Below are positions 51,997-61,860 of a stretch of DNA of 64,000 bases, in pieces. A model generated the notes under the pieces. It searched no databases. It was not told the DNA's origin and saw only the letters and a program-made list of their open reading frames with translations. A program made the position numbers and the translations under genes. Every line of letters starts with the position of its first letter. Within the stretch, counting starts at the first letter, position 1. This DNA is from Kurthia senegalensis (GTDB lineage: Bacteria; Bacillota; Bacilli; Bacillales_A; Planococcaceae), in contig NZ_HE611068.1 of assembly GCF_000285595.1 (NCBI RefSeq), forward strand, positions 106,499 through 170,498. Reading direction: 5' to 3'.

Positions 51997-53523
51997 TTAT
52001 TCCCTATTTTCAGTAGAAGGATACATCTCATTTAAAATTTCGATTTTTTTCTCGATTGCTTCTTCGTACGTTAAAATGTACGCAGCTGGTTCTTTCGGGT
52101 TGTGATGTTGTGTAATACGTCCTGTTTTCGCATCAACAAACTTACTTGAAGCACCACAACCAAGACCGATAATCGTTTGGACTTCTTCCATAATAACGAT
52201 GTTATAAATGCTTTCTTCCCCTGGTTTCGAATACCCGACGTTTTCTAAATTACCGAGAATATTTTTTTGACGGTATAAATAATACGGTGTGTAGCCTTGC
52301 TCCGCCGTCCATTCATGTGCGCGTTGCATCATTTTTTCAGCAGTGTAGCGATCTGCTACTTGGTATTTATCACGGTTATGCGTCATTTCAGATGCACGTT
52401 TGAACGAAAGTGTATGCACCGTTAAGGATTCTGGTAACATTTTAGCCGACTCTGCTAAAGAATGCTCGAACTCTGGAATTCCTTCGTTCGGTAAACCAAT
52501 AATTAAATCCATATTAATATTGTTCATACCTTCTTTACGCGCAAGCCAAAACTTATCTATCGTTTCTTGTACCGTATGATGACGACCAATCGCCTTCAAT
52601 GTTTCATCGGTATAAGATTGTGGATTTACACTAATACGGTCAATTCCCCATTTACGAAGAACGGCTAGTTTTTCAGAAGTAATCGTATCTGGGCGTCCCG
52701 CTTCAACCGTTACTTCACGAATTGTTTCAGGATGTGGGAAGTTTTTATACATCGTATCGTACAACTCATCCATCTCATCTGCTTCGATTGATGTCGGTGT
52801 ACCACCACCCCAATAAACAGAAGTGATACGCATATTTCTTTCCGTTAACCATTGACCCATGCGTTCTAATTCAATGTGTAAGCCGTCTAAGAACGTGTTC
52901 ACACGACCTTGTTTTCGATTACTTTGAATTGCATATGCTGGGAATGTACAATAAGCACATTTCGTTGGACAAAACGGAATACCGATATAAATACTCACTT
53001 CATTGCCGATCGTATCTAAATCCGGAATCGTTTTTAATTGTACGTCGACAATTTTTTCAAGCAAATCAATCTTTTCATTCGAAAGACGGAATTCACTAAT
53101 TAATTTTTCGCGAATTTCATTTTTATCCATGCCGGCTTTGCGGAATTTATGATACAGTTTCGTCGGACGAATCCCCGTTAAAATGCCCCATTTTTGATGC
53201 ATATCCGTTAATTGTTCTAACGCTTCTAATAGTACGTACGAAACACCACGCTTCAAACGGATATTTTGCTCCCGCTCCGTTCCTTCTTCTTCGTATGCTT
53301 GCGTATGGTTCGTATAAAAAACAGCTTGGCTTGCAACATCTTTTAATTCACACGTCGTACGTACGGTAAAATCAGCATCTGTTTCGTATGTGAAGCGAAC
53401 GTCTAAATCGACTTCTTTTTCTTTTTTTGCTACTTTCGAGTTTTCAAAAAACAAATTCGCAATATGGGTAATAACGCGAATCCAATCTTGAGGATATTGC
53501 TCATTTAATGATATGATTTTCAT
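51997..53523 (-). CDS. hemZ: oxygen-independent coproporphyrinogen III oxidase-like radical SAM protein HemZ
   Basis: A 508-residue radical SAM protein. After an N-terminal domain of about 170 residues comes the Fe-S motif IPFCPTKCAYCTF (CxxxCxxC), then VYWGGGTPTSIEADEM, EVTVEAGRPDTI, GIDRISVNPQSY and MDLIIGLPNEG. HemZ is thought to support heme synthesis without oxygen, complementing the O2-dependent HemY route, though family members need not all be coproporphyrinogen oxidases. Order relative to yhaR and hemAT fits B. subtilis. The ribosome binding site is weak. Confidence 0.9.
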   Translation of the reverse strand: MKIISLNEQYPQDWIRVITHIANLFFENSKVAKKEKEVDLDVRFTYETDADFTVRTTCELKDVASQAVFYTNHTQAYEEEGTEREQNIRLKRGVSYVLLEALEQLTDMHQKWGILTGIRPTKLYHKFRKAGMDKNEIREKLISEFRLSNEKIDLLEKIVDVQLKTIPDLDTIGNEVSIYIGIPFCPTKCAYCTFPAYAIQSNRKQGRVNTFLDGLHIELERMGQWLTERNMRITSVYWGGGTPTSIEADEMDELYDTMYKNFPHPETIREVTVEAGRPDTITSEKLAVLRKWGIDRISVNPQSYTDETLKAIGRHHTVQETIDKFWLARKEGMNNINMDLIIGLPNEGIPEFEHSLAESAKMLPESLTVHTLSFKRASEMTHNRDKYQVADRYTAEKMMQRAHEWTAEQGYTPYYLYRQKNILGNLENVGYSKPGEESIYNIVIMEEVQTIIGLGCGASSKFVDAKTGRITQHHNPKEPAAYILTYEEAIEKKIEILNEMYPSTENRE

Positions 53524-53615
53524 ACTTATTTGACAACTTCTTTCATTTTTTGTTTAGTTCTTCTTTATTATTGGTATTAATGATATAAGACTATTCATTA
53601 AAGGAGTTTTTGCCT

Positions 53616-54917
53616 ATGTTTTTTTTAGCACGTCGCCAAATTCATCCCACTTTAAATCTCGAAAGTGAGCTACCAGCTGAATTAAATAACGTTCAAATTG
53701 CGAAACATCTCTCATCAGATTTATATACGCAAATGGAGATGATTGCACTCTCAAATCGTGACTTAGCCATTTTAAGAGTGATGCGTCCTATATTAAAACA
53801 AAATTTGGCTGATCTCGTCGGAGAATTTTATACGAATTTAGCGAAAGAACCTTCCTTACAACACATTATTCGAGATAATAGTTCTGTCGCTCGACTCCAG
53901 CAAACACTCTCTCGACATATAGGAGAAATGTTTGACGGCATTATCGATGAGCAATTCGTTCAAAAAAGACAACGAATTGCAGCCGTTCACGCACATATCG
54001 GCCTAGCTCCTAAATGGTATATGTGTGCTTTCCAAAACTTATTAAACGGATTTTATAAAATAATCGAACAGACACATTACCCTGTTCGTGAGCAATTCGA
54101 AATTATAAATGCTATTACGAAAATTTTAAATTTGGAACAACAAATCGTACTCGAACTTTATGAACACGAATACGAACAAGCATTAATGATTAAAAATGAT
54201 GCAAACTTAGCAATTGTCGAATCCGTTCGCATCAACTCCGAATCGTTAAGCGAAGTTGCAGCTGAAACGAATGAAGCAATCTCTTCTATTGTAGCAGTAT
54301 TAGAAGACTTAAAAAATATGTCTGATTACAACAATGAATTGTCTGTTCGCGTCGCTCAATCAGCAATAGACGAACAACATCGTTTAATTACTACTGAACA
54401 AAATAGTACAGAACTTCGAGAAACGATGCAACATGTGAAAACGGATATTCACGATTTACATGATTTGAATCAACAAATTACAAACATTGCGAGCTTAATT
54501 GCGGATATTGCGAGTGAAACGAATCTTCTATCGCTCAATGCCTCAATCGAAGCTGCACGTGCAGGTGAAAACGGAAAAGGTTTCGCCGTCGTCGCAAGTG
54601 AAGTTCGGAAGCTTTCTGAAAATACGTCGGAAGCTGTAGAAAAAGTAAATCAAATCGTTTCAAAAAGTTTAGCGAAAACGAAAGTCGTCTCAGATGCTTC
54701 TATGTCACTCGATTTACTCGTACAAACTTCCAATGAAGACATCAGACTAACTGGAACGTCATTCGAGAAAATCGCATCACATATGCAAGAACTCAATTCT
54801 AGCAGCAATACGCTACTCAAAAGTGTCGCTTACTTAAATGATAATATCGCGTCGATACAAAAAAATACGAACCGCATTCATAATGCCTCGATAAATCTCG
54901 TAGAAGAGTGCAATTAA
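53616..54917 (+). CDS. hemAT: heme-based aerotaxis transducer HemAT
   Basis: A 433-residue soluble receptor. An N-terminal globin-coupled sensor domain (about 30-180) has the proximal heme ligand His125 in [16 protein letters not shown] and a distal-side Tyr72 in GEFYTNL. The C-terminal MCP signalling hairpin is clear: [20 protein letters not shown] and [18 protein letters not shown] around residues 300-350. It detects O2 and signals to CheA, so the organism is probably motile. ATG 53616 follows AAAGGAG at 9 nt. Confidence 0.93.
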   Translation: MFFLARRQIHPTLNLESELPAELNNVQIAKHLSSDLYTQMEMIALSNRDLAILRVMRPILKQNLADLVGEFYTNLAKEPSLQHIIRDNSSVARLQQTLSRHIGEMFDGIIDEQFVQKRQRIAAVHAHIGLAPKWYMCAFQNLLNGFYKIIEQTHYPVREQFEIINAITKILNLEQQIVLELYEHEYEQALMIKNDANLAIVESVRINSESLSEVAAETNEAISSIVAVLEDLKNMSDYNNELSVRVAQSAIDEQHRLITTEQNSTELRETMQHVKTDIHDLHDLNQQITNIASLIADIASETNLLSLNASIEAARAGENGKGFAVVASEVRKLSENTSEAVEKVNQIVSKSLAKTKVVSDASMSLDLLVQTSNEDIRLTGTSFEKIASHMQELNSSSNTLLKSVAYLNDNIASIQKNTNRIHNASINLVEECN

Positions 54918-55021
54918 CATAAATGTACTATGCACCATGTTGACGTAGCATTGTACTGGTTGATATTCAACACAATACGTTGAGCGATGCCGACTCTTTC
55001 CCCAACAATAGAACCAAAATA

Positions 55022-55062
55022 AAAAGGATGGTCGCATTCGATGCGACCATCCTTTTACTGTT
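55022..55062. terminator. bidirectional terminator between hemAT and yheA
   Basis: AAAAGGATGGTCGCAT pairs with ATGCGACCATCCTTTT; a strong stem with T on both sides. Confidence 0.9.
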
Positions 55063-55083
55063 TCATTCACATAGAACGAATAC

Positions 55084-55431
55084 TTATTGAATACCGTCGT
55101 ACATACCTTGAATTGGTTTCGTTAAAATAACATTAATTTCTTGTAATAACTCGCTTAATGCCATTTCAGCCATTAGCATTTTGCTAATTTTTTCATTTTG
55201 TTGTGCAAGTTGTGCTGTTTTTTGAGCGTATTGTAATTCGTCATCGCCGATTTCTTCGCCTGACATTTGTTTTTGTTGTAATTTCAATTGAAGATCGCGG
55301 AAATTTGCGAACAATGCAACAGCTGATTCATCTTTTTTCACTTCTTCAATCGTTGCTGCTAATGTTTTGAATTGTTCCGTTTTGCGGAAAGTTGCTTCTA
55401 ATTTGTTTACGTCATCATAAATGTTAATCAT
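55084..55431 (-). CDS. yheA: YheA family protein (YlbF/YmcA fold)
   Basis: A 115-residue helical protein (MINIYDDVNKLEATFRKTEQ, FRDLQLKLQQKQMSGEEI). The family shares the YlbF/YmcA fold; YlbF and YmcA work with RNase Y, but the function of YheA is unknown. It lies 12 nt after yheB in one operon, as in B. subtilis. Confidence 0.9.
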   Translation of the reverse strand: MINIYDDVNKLEATFRKTEQFKTLAATIEEVKKDESAVALFANFRDLQLKLQQKQMSGEEIGDDELQYAQKTAQLAQQNEKISKMLMAEMALSELLQEINVILTKPIQGMYDGIQ

Positions 55432-55443
55432 GTGTAAATCCCC

Positions 55444-56586
55444 CTAAAATAAGTATGAAATAATCCCTTGGAATACACCAATGAACCCACCAAGTACGAA
55501 ACCGAGTATCGTAATCATGCGTAATTCTTTCCCTGTAATGCCGATAATAATGCGTTCAACAATCTCAAGTGGGAAATTGTTCACTTGTTCTCGTACAAGT
55601 TCTTTAATATTCAAGCGATCAATCATCGTTTCTAAATTTATTTCTACTTTTTCAAATGCTTTTTCTACTGCACCTGGTACTACTTTTTCAGCAAGATAAG
55701 CAGCACCTGTTGGCCAGTAGTGAACGAGTGGTTGGTCCAAACGTTCTGCTATCGCTAATTCTTTTTTAGCGTAAGATTGAATGTTCGACGTTACTTTCGT
55801 AAAGTCCAACTCACCCATTAATTGTGACACACTTTGCCCTTTTAATCGATTCCATTCTTTCGCTAAAATGTTATGCACCATTTCAAATGTGCTATCTGAT
55901 GTTAAAAAGCGGTTAATTTCTTTTTGTACTTTACCTACAATCGAATCGCTATCGCCTAAAAACATTTGAATCATGCCACCTAAAGTACCTTTAGACGATA
56001 AGAAGTTATCGATTAAATTTTTAATCGTTGCCGCACCTTCTGGCGAAGCAAAATAATCTTCCCCACGCACTAAAATATAGCGTGATACTTCTGGTAACTT
56101 CATATCGACTTTTGCTTGCCAACTTGCAGGCAAAAGCTCATCAATTGCATTCGTCGATAAAACATTTTTAAAATGTGTAATTTGTGTATCAATCACATCA
56201 TCTACTTTGCCTTCAACGAACGCAGGCGCATTCGTAATGCCAGCTTTCATTAGCCAATCTTGTAATGAAACGTCTTTCGTAAAAATCTTTTCTTCAATGA
56301 ACGCATTCACTTTCGCTTCTGCTTTTAAGCGTGTCGGTTCGTTGAAAAATTTATTGCGAAACATTTCTGGTGTCAATAAGTACGTCACGACCGTATTGCC
56401 GAGTTGTGTCGCGATATCTCCACGTCTTCTCGGAATAATACCCGGTGTGAATGGTAAACGCCATGAGCCAATATATTTCGGTTCTAAAGGTCTAAACAGC
56501 ATTTTAATCGCAATATGGTTCGTAAAACCACCAATAATTGCCCCAATTGCTGCCATTAATAATATTTGCCATAAAAGGTTCAACAT
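55444..56586 (-). CDS. yheB: DUF445 membrane protein YheB
   Basis: A 380-residue protein with one membrane helix at each end (about 7-24 and 358-378) and a long helical middle. GGFTNHIAIKMLFRPLEPKYIG and PFTPGIIPRRRGDIATQLG are DUF445/UPF0754 hallmarks. Function unknown. First gene of yheB-yheA. Confidence 0.92.
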   Translation of the reverse strand: MLNLLWQILLMAAIGAIIGGFTNHIAIKMLFRPLEPKYIGSWRLPFTPGIIPRRRGDIATQLGNTVVTYLLTPEMFRNKFFNEPTRLKAEAKVNAFIEEKIFTKDVSLQDWLMKAGITNAPAFVEGKVDDVIDTQITHFKNVLSTNAIDELLPASWQAKVDMKLPEVSRYILVRGEDYFASPEGAATIKNLIDNFLSSKGTLGGMIQMFLGDSDSIVGKVQKEINRFLTSDSTFEMVHNILAKEWNRLKGQSVSQLMGELDFTKVTSNIQSYAKKELAIAERLDQPLVHYWPTGAAYLAEKVVPGAVEKAFEKVEINLETMIDRLNIKELVREQVNNFPLEIVERIIIGITGKELRMITILGFVLGGFIGVFQGIISYLF

Positions 56587-56734
56587 CGTTATTATTCACC
56601 TTTCTTTATTCAAAAATGAATTATTTCTTTACACATTATAGCATCGCACTAAAATTTGTCCTATAAAAAGCCTTTACATAGAATTTTTCAACCAAAATAG
56701 GTAAACTATTACAAACGAAGAAGGAGTGACCTAT

Positions 56735-56917
56735 ATGATTCAACATTTTAAATTCAAGCCACTTTTCGAAAATACGGCTTTACCTGGATGGCATATTAGC
56801 TTTTATCACGATCGCGTCTACTATGAAGGTGCGTACAATGCTGACGGTTCTATTGAATGTCTTGTTCCTCAAAACGAACAGTTTTCTGAGCAAATAAAAA
56901 AGACATCCACGGATTGA
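56735..56917 (+). CDS. yheE: YheE family small protein
   Basis: A 60-residue protein MIQHFKFKPLFENTALPGWH... with HISFYHDRVYYEGAYNADG, matching YheE of Bacillus. The ATG at 56735 follows AAGAAGGAG; the GTG at 56726 is too near it. The stop codon lies inside the arm of the following terminator. In B. subtilis yheD and yheC sit between yheE and yheB; both are missing here. Confidence 0.75.
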   Translation: MIQHFKFKPLFENTALPGWHISFYHDRVYYEGAYNADGSIECLVPQNEQFSEQIKKTSTD

Positions 56918-56927
56918 TGTCTTTTCA
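56896..56927. terminator. terminator of yheE, shared with the MFS gene
   Basis: AAAAGACATCCA pairs with TTGATGTCTTTT; the left arm overlaps the last codons of yheE. Confidence 0.7.
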
Positions 56928-56936
56928 CGTTTATGA

Positions 56937-58208
56937 CTAGCTGCGAAGTTTTTCGAAGCGTTTGCCGAACGTAAAGTAAAAATACGTAGATGCTGTTAAA
57001 TAAAGTGCTGACGTAATAATGAATGTGTATACATACCCATAATAACTACCGAAAGCACTGACTAAAAATGTTGCCGGTATTCCCATTGAGGCCCAACCGA
57101 CTTGAAAGACCATTTGGTTTACCGAGTTGGCGAGGCCTTTATATTTATCATGCACGATGTCCATTGCAACGGCACTTTGAATAGGGGAAGCTGCATTCAT
57201 CAATGCTTGTCGGAATAAAAAGCCGATAGACGCAATCCATAAATTCGTCGTAAAAGCTGTTAGTAATAAAAAGGGAATCGACGCATATTGAAAAATAATA
57301 ATGGCCTTCACTTCTCCAACTTTTCGAACGAGCATCGGTCCAATCAGCTGTGCGACTGCTGTCATTGCGGAACCAATCGCTAAAATAAAGCCGATATACG
57401 AATTGGATGCATCGAAACGGTTTGCAAAATACAAGTTCAAATACGGGATAACTAAACCAGAGCCCGTACCGATTACGAGCTGTGCAATCCCGAACAGCAC
57501 GATGATTTTTAAATTACTTTTAAAATCAGTCGCATGATGATCTTGCACGAGTCTCGGTGCTTTCACGACAGTTTCTTCTATAGATATAGACGGCTTACGC
57601 ATCATTAAAATCGGTAGTAATCCAAGAATGAAAATGCCAACACCGACTAATAATGCTGTCCGAATACCTGCCGCTACACTAATATTGAAAATGCTACTCG
57701 CCATATCTGCGATAACACCACCGAATAAGTTCCCCGCCACCCCTGCAATCGTAACGATTGAGAAATGGACGCTAAATAAATTCATCCGCTCTTTTGGCTT
57801 CGAATTTTCTGCTAAAAAAGGGACGCTTGCAACTTGTGGTAATGCCCAAGCGAGCCCTGTTAAAAAAGCACCAATTAGCATCGTATGTTCCGTAACCGTC
57901 ACACTTCGTATGACGAGCGTAACGGCTGTTAATCCCGCCCCAACAATAATCATCCATTTGCGACCTACTCGGTCACTTAAAAGTCCTGCGGGTACTAAAA
58001 TTGCTGCCGTAGCGAGTGCCGTCATCGCAATAACGTGCCCACTCACTTCTCCTGCTAACCCTAATTCCCGAATATATAAGTTATACATAACGCCGAAAAT
58101 ACCCATCCCAATTTGGATTAAAGCATTCCCAAACATAAATAATTTCACATTACGACTGAATGAACTTAATTGCGCTGTCCAATCTTTCCACCAACTCGTT
58201 TGCTCCAC
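56937..58208 (-). CDS. MFS transporter
   Basis: A 423-residue major facilitator with 12 predicted helices, the motif A loop GLLSDRVGRKWM between helices 2 and 3, and a longer cytosolic loop in the middle (MRKPSISIEETVVKAPR). No substrate signature seen; drug/metabolite efflux is likely but not shown. A GTG start at 58208 fits length, though the ribosome binding site is weak. It lies 55 nt after the ABC exporter gene and could be read with it. Confidence 0.82.
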   Translation of the reverse strand: MEQTSWWKDWTAQLSSFSRNVKLFMFGNALIQIGMGIFGVMYNLYIRELGLAGEVSGHVIAMTALATAAILVPAGLLSDRVGRKWMIIVGAGLTAVTLVIRSVTVTEHTMLIGAFLTGLAWALPQVASVPFLAENSKPKERMNLFSVHFSIVTIAGVAGNLFGGVIADMASSIFNISVAAGIRTALLVGVGIFILGLLPILMMRKPSISIEETVVKAPRLVQDHHATDFKSNLKIIVLFGIAQLVIGTGSGLVIPYLNLYFANRFDASNSYIGFILAIGSAMTAVAQLIGPMLVRKVGEVKAIIIFQYASIPFLLLTAFTTNLWIASIGFLFRQALMNAASPIQSAVAMDIVHDKYKGLANSVNQMVFQVGWASMGIPATFLVSAFGSYYGYVYTFIITSALYLTASTYFYFTFGKRFEKLRS

Positions 58209-58263
58209 CCACTTTCATCAATTTACGGTTATCAATACTATCGGCTTTGTACGTCAATATCAA

Positions 58264-59991
58264 TTAATTTGTTTGTAAACCGGATTGTAAACGATACATT
58301 TGATGATACTTTCCTTGAAGTGCAAGCAAGTCGTCATGCATTCCTCTTTCGACAATTTCACCTGCATCTAGTACGAGAATTTGATTCGCATTTTTAATTG
58401 TTGATAAGCGATGCGCAATAATAAATGTCGTACGTCCTTGTTTCAAAACGTTCATCGCATTTTGAATAATTTCCTCGGTTTCCGAGTCAATATTCGATGT
58501 CGCTTCATCTAATATTAAAATCGCTGGGTCAAAAGCGAGCGCACGTGCGAAGGAAATGAGCTGACGCTGACCAGATGAAAGCGTAGCACCTCTTTCAACA
58601 ACTTCATCATCGAGGGCGAGCCCTTTCAATCCACCAACTGCTTCCACTGCCTTAACGACTTGCTCATGTGAGATACGAGGATCGTTCAAACTAATATTTG
58701 ATTCAACGGTTCCTGTAAACAAATACGGATCTTGTAACACGATGCCCATATGCTCACGAATCGTTTGCACAGGCACTTCGTTAATGTTGCGACCGTCAAT
58801 CGTAATCGCTCCTTTTGAAACGTCATAAAAACGGAACAGTAAATTCATAATCGAACTTTTCCCCGAACCTGTATGTCCAACAAGTGCGACCGTTTCACCT
58901 GAAAGAGCTTTAAAATTAATATCTTTCAACACGTAGCGATCATCTTTATACGCAAAGCTAACATGTTCAAATGCGACGTCCCCTTTGTAGCGTGGCATTT
59001 GTTGATTGCTCACTTCTACACCTTCATAAGAGAGTAATTCAAAGACACGCTCTGCTGAAACACGCGCACGTTCTAAACGTGATAGTTGATTGACGATTTG
59101 CATGAACGGATTAAACAGGCGCGTAATATAGTCGACGAATGCGTATAACATCCCGATCGACATCATCGTCACCCCATCTAAAGATTGTGAACCGAAATAC
59201 CAAATGAACGCGAGGAAAATCATTGAGCGCAATAGTCCAATCAGATTGTGCATCGTCGCCGAATCCATCGCTAACATTTTATTTTGATAGCTTAGATGTT
59301 CTTCGTTCAATTTTTCAAATTCATCGCCCATTTTTTTCTCTTGATTGAATGCTTGAATAACGGTCATCCCATTAATCGATTCATTTAACATACCATTCAT
59401 ATCTGATAAGCGCGTGCGAATTAAGTGATTGTATTTCGTCGCAAATTTGTGATACCCCCAAATGAATAAAAGAAGTGGTGGGATTAAACAAAGTGCAAGC
59501 AATGCCATTTTCCAGTCTAAAACGAAGAGCATAATATAAACGCCTACAATCGTTAAGAGACCCGATGCGATTTGTGAAAGAACGGTTACGAATAAATCAC
59601 GTACCGCTTCCGTATCATTCGTAATACGCGAAACGACTTTACCAGCCGGTAAGCTGTCAAAATAACGAATCGTTAAACGATTAATATGTTCGTACACGTC
59701 ATTTCTCATTTTTTTAATAATATGATTCGCACCTGACTGCAAAATGATGTATTGCAAATAGCGGAAAATCGCTGAAATAACAGCGAGACCGAAGAAAATG
59801 CCGAGCATGATGGCAAATGGCTTCCAACGGACACCTTCTGTATTCGCATTCGTAATATGCTCATCAATCATAATTTTTGCCATATAAGGTCCTGCTAAAT
59901 CGGCAACGACTGCGATGAGTAAGAACAACACACCGACAATCAGTTGTTTCTTATACAAACTTGCATATTGCCATAAGCGATTACGCATCAT
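58264..59991 (-). CDS. bmrD: ABC exporter half-transporter, BmrD/YheH-like
   Basis: A 575-residue half-exporter with six helices (about 1-320) and an ATPase domain: Walker A LVGHTGSGKSS, signature TLSSGQRQLISFARAL, Walker B AILILDEATSNIDSETE with a normal catalytic Glu. It pairs with the upstream gene, whose catalytic position is Asp. In B. subtilis BmrCD (YheI/YheH) exports drugs and late-growth compounds. ATG 59991 lies 6 nt after AGGAGGTG and overlaps the bmrC-like gene by 11 nt. It is about 100 residues shorter than B. subtilis BmrD. Confidence 0.87.
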   Translation of the reverse strand: MMRNRLWQYASLYKKQLIVGVLFLLIAVVADLAGPYMAKIMIDEHITNANTEGVRWKPFAIMLGIFFGLAVISAIFRYLQYIILQSGANHIIKKMRNDVYEHINRLTIRYFDSLPAGKVVSRITNDTEAVRDLFVTVLSQIASGLLTIVGVYIMLFVLDWKMALLALCLIPPLLLFIWGYHKFATKYNHLIRTRLSDMNGMLNESINGMTVIQAFNQEKKMGDEFEKLNEEHLSYQNKMLAMDSATMHNLIGLLRSMIFLAFIWYFGSQSLDGVTMMSIGMLYAFVDYITRLFNPFMQIVNQLSRLERARVSAERVFELLSYEGVEVSNQQMPRYKGDVAFEHVSFAYKDDRYVLKDINFKALSGETVALVGHTGSGKSSIMNLLFRFYDVSKGAITIDGRNINEVPVQTIREHMGIVLQDPYLFTGTVESNISLNDPRISHEQVVKAVEAVGGLKGLALDDEVVERGATLSSGQRQLISFARALAFDPAILILDEATSNIDSETEEIIQNAMNVLKQGRTTFIIAHRLSTIKNANQILVLDAGEIVERGMHDDLLALQGKYHQMYRLQSGLQTN

Positions 59992-61729
59992 GCTCATCAC
60001 CTCCTAATTGTTGTAGTTCAAATTGTTGTTTATACCACTGACCGTTTTGGACGAGTTGCGCATGAGTTCCTTGCTCTACAATTGCCCCATCTTCTAAAAC
60101 GATAATTCGGTCCGCCTGCATAACAGCTGACAAACGATGCGTAATAATGAGCGTCGTTTTGTCTTGGCGTAGGCGTTGGATATTATGAATGATCGTACTT
60201 TCTGTTTTAGCATCGACCGCTGATAAAGAATCATCGAGAATTAAAATTTCCGGATTTCGAATTAATGCGCGCGCAATAGAAATCCTTTGTTTCTGTCCAC
60301 CAGAGAGGGAAATCCCTTTTTCTCCGACCATCGTATTTAAGCCTTCAGGTAAACGATTCAAATCATCTTCAAAGTTTGCCATTCGAATCGCTTCCATCAA
60401 TTGTTGCTCTGTCGCATCATTTTTACCGAATAAAATATTTTCTTTTACGCTTCGAGAGAATAAAATGTTTTCTTGTGGCACGTAGCCAATCCAGTTGCGC
60501 ACTTGTTCTTTCGTTTGCTGCTCAATTTGTGTACCCGATAAAGCGATGACGCCATCACCTTCTGGGTATTCACGTAATAATTGCTTCACGACGGTCGTTT
60601 TACCACTACCGGTTTTGCCGACGATTCCAAGCGTTTCACCTTTTTGAAGCTGAATGTCTACATCGACTAAGTTCATTCGTTTAGAAGTCGGATATGTAAA
60701 ATTCACTTCATTGAATACGATCGTATCCGGCGTTGCAATTGCGACCGGGTTTTTCGGATCTGGTACGTCGTCTTTTTCGTCTAACGTTTCCATTACACGG
60801 TCAAGCGAAGCATTCCCTCGCTGCATGACGTTAATCATTTCACCGATTGCCATCATCGGCCAGACGACCATTCCTAAATAGACGTTGAACGTAATCAATT
60901 GACCGATTGTAATCGTCCCGACTTCGACTAAATAAGCACCATAGCCGAGACCGATCATATAACTCATCGTCGTCAATATTTTACTAATCGGACCGAAAAG
61001 CGCATCCATTCGCTCTACGCTCATGTTTTTTTCATACACTTCTTCTGTCATAGTTGAAAATTGCTTTTCCATCGCACGCTCTTGCGTATACGCACGTACG
61101 ACACGCACACCTTCTACTGCTTCTAATACGCGGTCATTCATTTGTCCAAATGAATCTTGCGCTACGACGAAGCGTTGATGAATTTTCTTCCCGACAATTT
61201 GCATCGTCAATGCTAAAAACGGTAGTGGAATAATCGCCATTAGTGTCAATTCCCAAGAAATACCGAAGCCCATCATTAAAATAATCGTTACTAAATATAA
61301 GGTGGAATCAAGAAGTGTCATAATTCCATATCCAGCTGTTTCAGAAACAGCTTGTAAATCATTCGTTGACCGTGCCATTAAATCTCCGGTACGATTTCTT
61401 TCATAAAATGGTGGGGCCATCCGTAAAAATTTGCCCATCAATCGCTTTCGCATTTGATACTGTAATAAAATGGCGCCACCGAATAATTGGTATTGCCAAA
61501 TAAAATTAACAGCATAAGCAAAAATTAACGTCCCTCCTAAAATGAAAGTATATTGCCATAATAACTCGCTCGTAACACGATTCGTATGAATCGCATCAAT
61601 CGTATCCCCGATAATTTTCGGTGGAACAATTTCAACAACATTGGCGATTGCTAACAATACAATAGCAATCACATATCGTTTACGTTGCTCTTTGAAAAAC
61701 CAACCGAGTTTTTTAAATACGTCAAACAT
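59981..61729 (-). CDS. bmrC: ABC exporter half-transporter, BmrC/YheI-like
   Basis: A 582-residue half-exporter with six helices and an ATPase domain: Walker A GIVGKTGSGKTTVV, signature ISLSGGQKQRISIARAL, Walker B ILILDDSLSAVDAKTE. Asp stands where the catalytic Glu is expected, so this half holds the degenerate site, as in BmrC. ATG 61729 (MFDVFKKLGWF) follows AAAGGGG at 6 nt; a frame from 61771 starts inside the attenuator. It lies downstream of a leader ORF and terminator that most likely control it. Confidence 0.9.
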   Translation of the reverse strand: MFDVFKKLGWFFKEQRKRYVIAIVLLAIANVVEIVPPKIIGDTIDAIHTNRVTSELLWQYTFILGGTLIFAYAVNFIWQYQLFGGAILLQYQMRKRLMGKFLRMAPPFYERNRTGDLMARSTNDLQAVSETAGYGIMTLLDSTLYLVTIILMMGFGISWELTLMAIIPLPFLALTMQIVGKKIHQRFVVAQDSFGQMNDRVLEAVEGVRVVRAYTQERAMEKQFSTMTEEVYEKNMSVERMDALFGPISKILTTMSYMIGLGYGAYLVEVGTITIGQLITFNVYLGMVVWPMMAIGEMINVMQRGNASLDRVMETLDEKDDVPDPKNPVAIATPDTIVFNEVNFTYPTSKRMNLVDVDIQLQKGETLGIVGKTGSGKTTVVKQLLREYPEGDGVIALSGTQIEQQTKEQVRNWIGYVPQENILFSRSVKENILFGKNDATEQQLMEAIRMANFEDDLNRLPEGLNTMVGEKGISLSGGQKQRISIARALIRNPEILILDDSLSAVDAKTESTIIHNIQRLRQDKTTLIITHRLSAVMQADRIIVLEDGAIVEQGTHAQLVQNGQWYKQQFELQQLGGDEHDA

Positions 61730-61746
61730 GCGAAACCCCTTTCTGA

Positions 61747-61860
61747 ATCTCCGCCCAACACAAAAAGGCATGCACCCCTAGTAGAAGTACATGCCTTTCC
61801 AATAGAAGTGTGCAGCCATATCTGCACACTCAAAAATTAATTTCGTGTTTGTGCGGAGAT
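61747..61860 (-). promoter_or_regulatory. transcription attenuator of the bmrCD-like operon
   Basis: Reading on the minus strand after the leader ORF: a 9-bp hairpin AGTGTGCAG/CTGCACACT (61830-61807), then a terminator AAAGGCATG/CATGCCTTT plus T (61798-61762). ATCTCCGC inside the last third of the leader ORF (61860-61853) is exactly complementary to GCGGAGAT (61754-61747) next to the bmrC ribosome binding site. The pairing encloses both hairpins, so ribosome position on the leader could change the fold. Confidence 0.75.
61762..61798 (-). terminator. intrinsic terminator inside the bmrCD-like leader
   Basis: AAAGGCATG pairs with CATGCCTTT, followed by TTG; it lies 33 nt before the exporter start, i.e. 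it must be bypassed for expression. Confidence 0.8.

Noticed and set aside
57628-58278. 216-codon plus-strand frame opposite the MFS gene
   Set aside because: It is the antisense of an obvious membrane transporter and shows no protein-like features.
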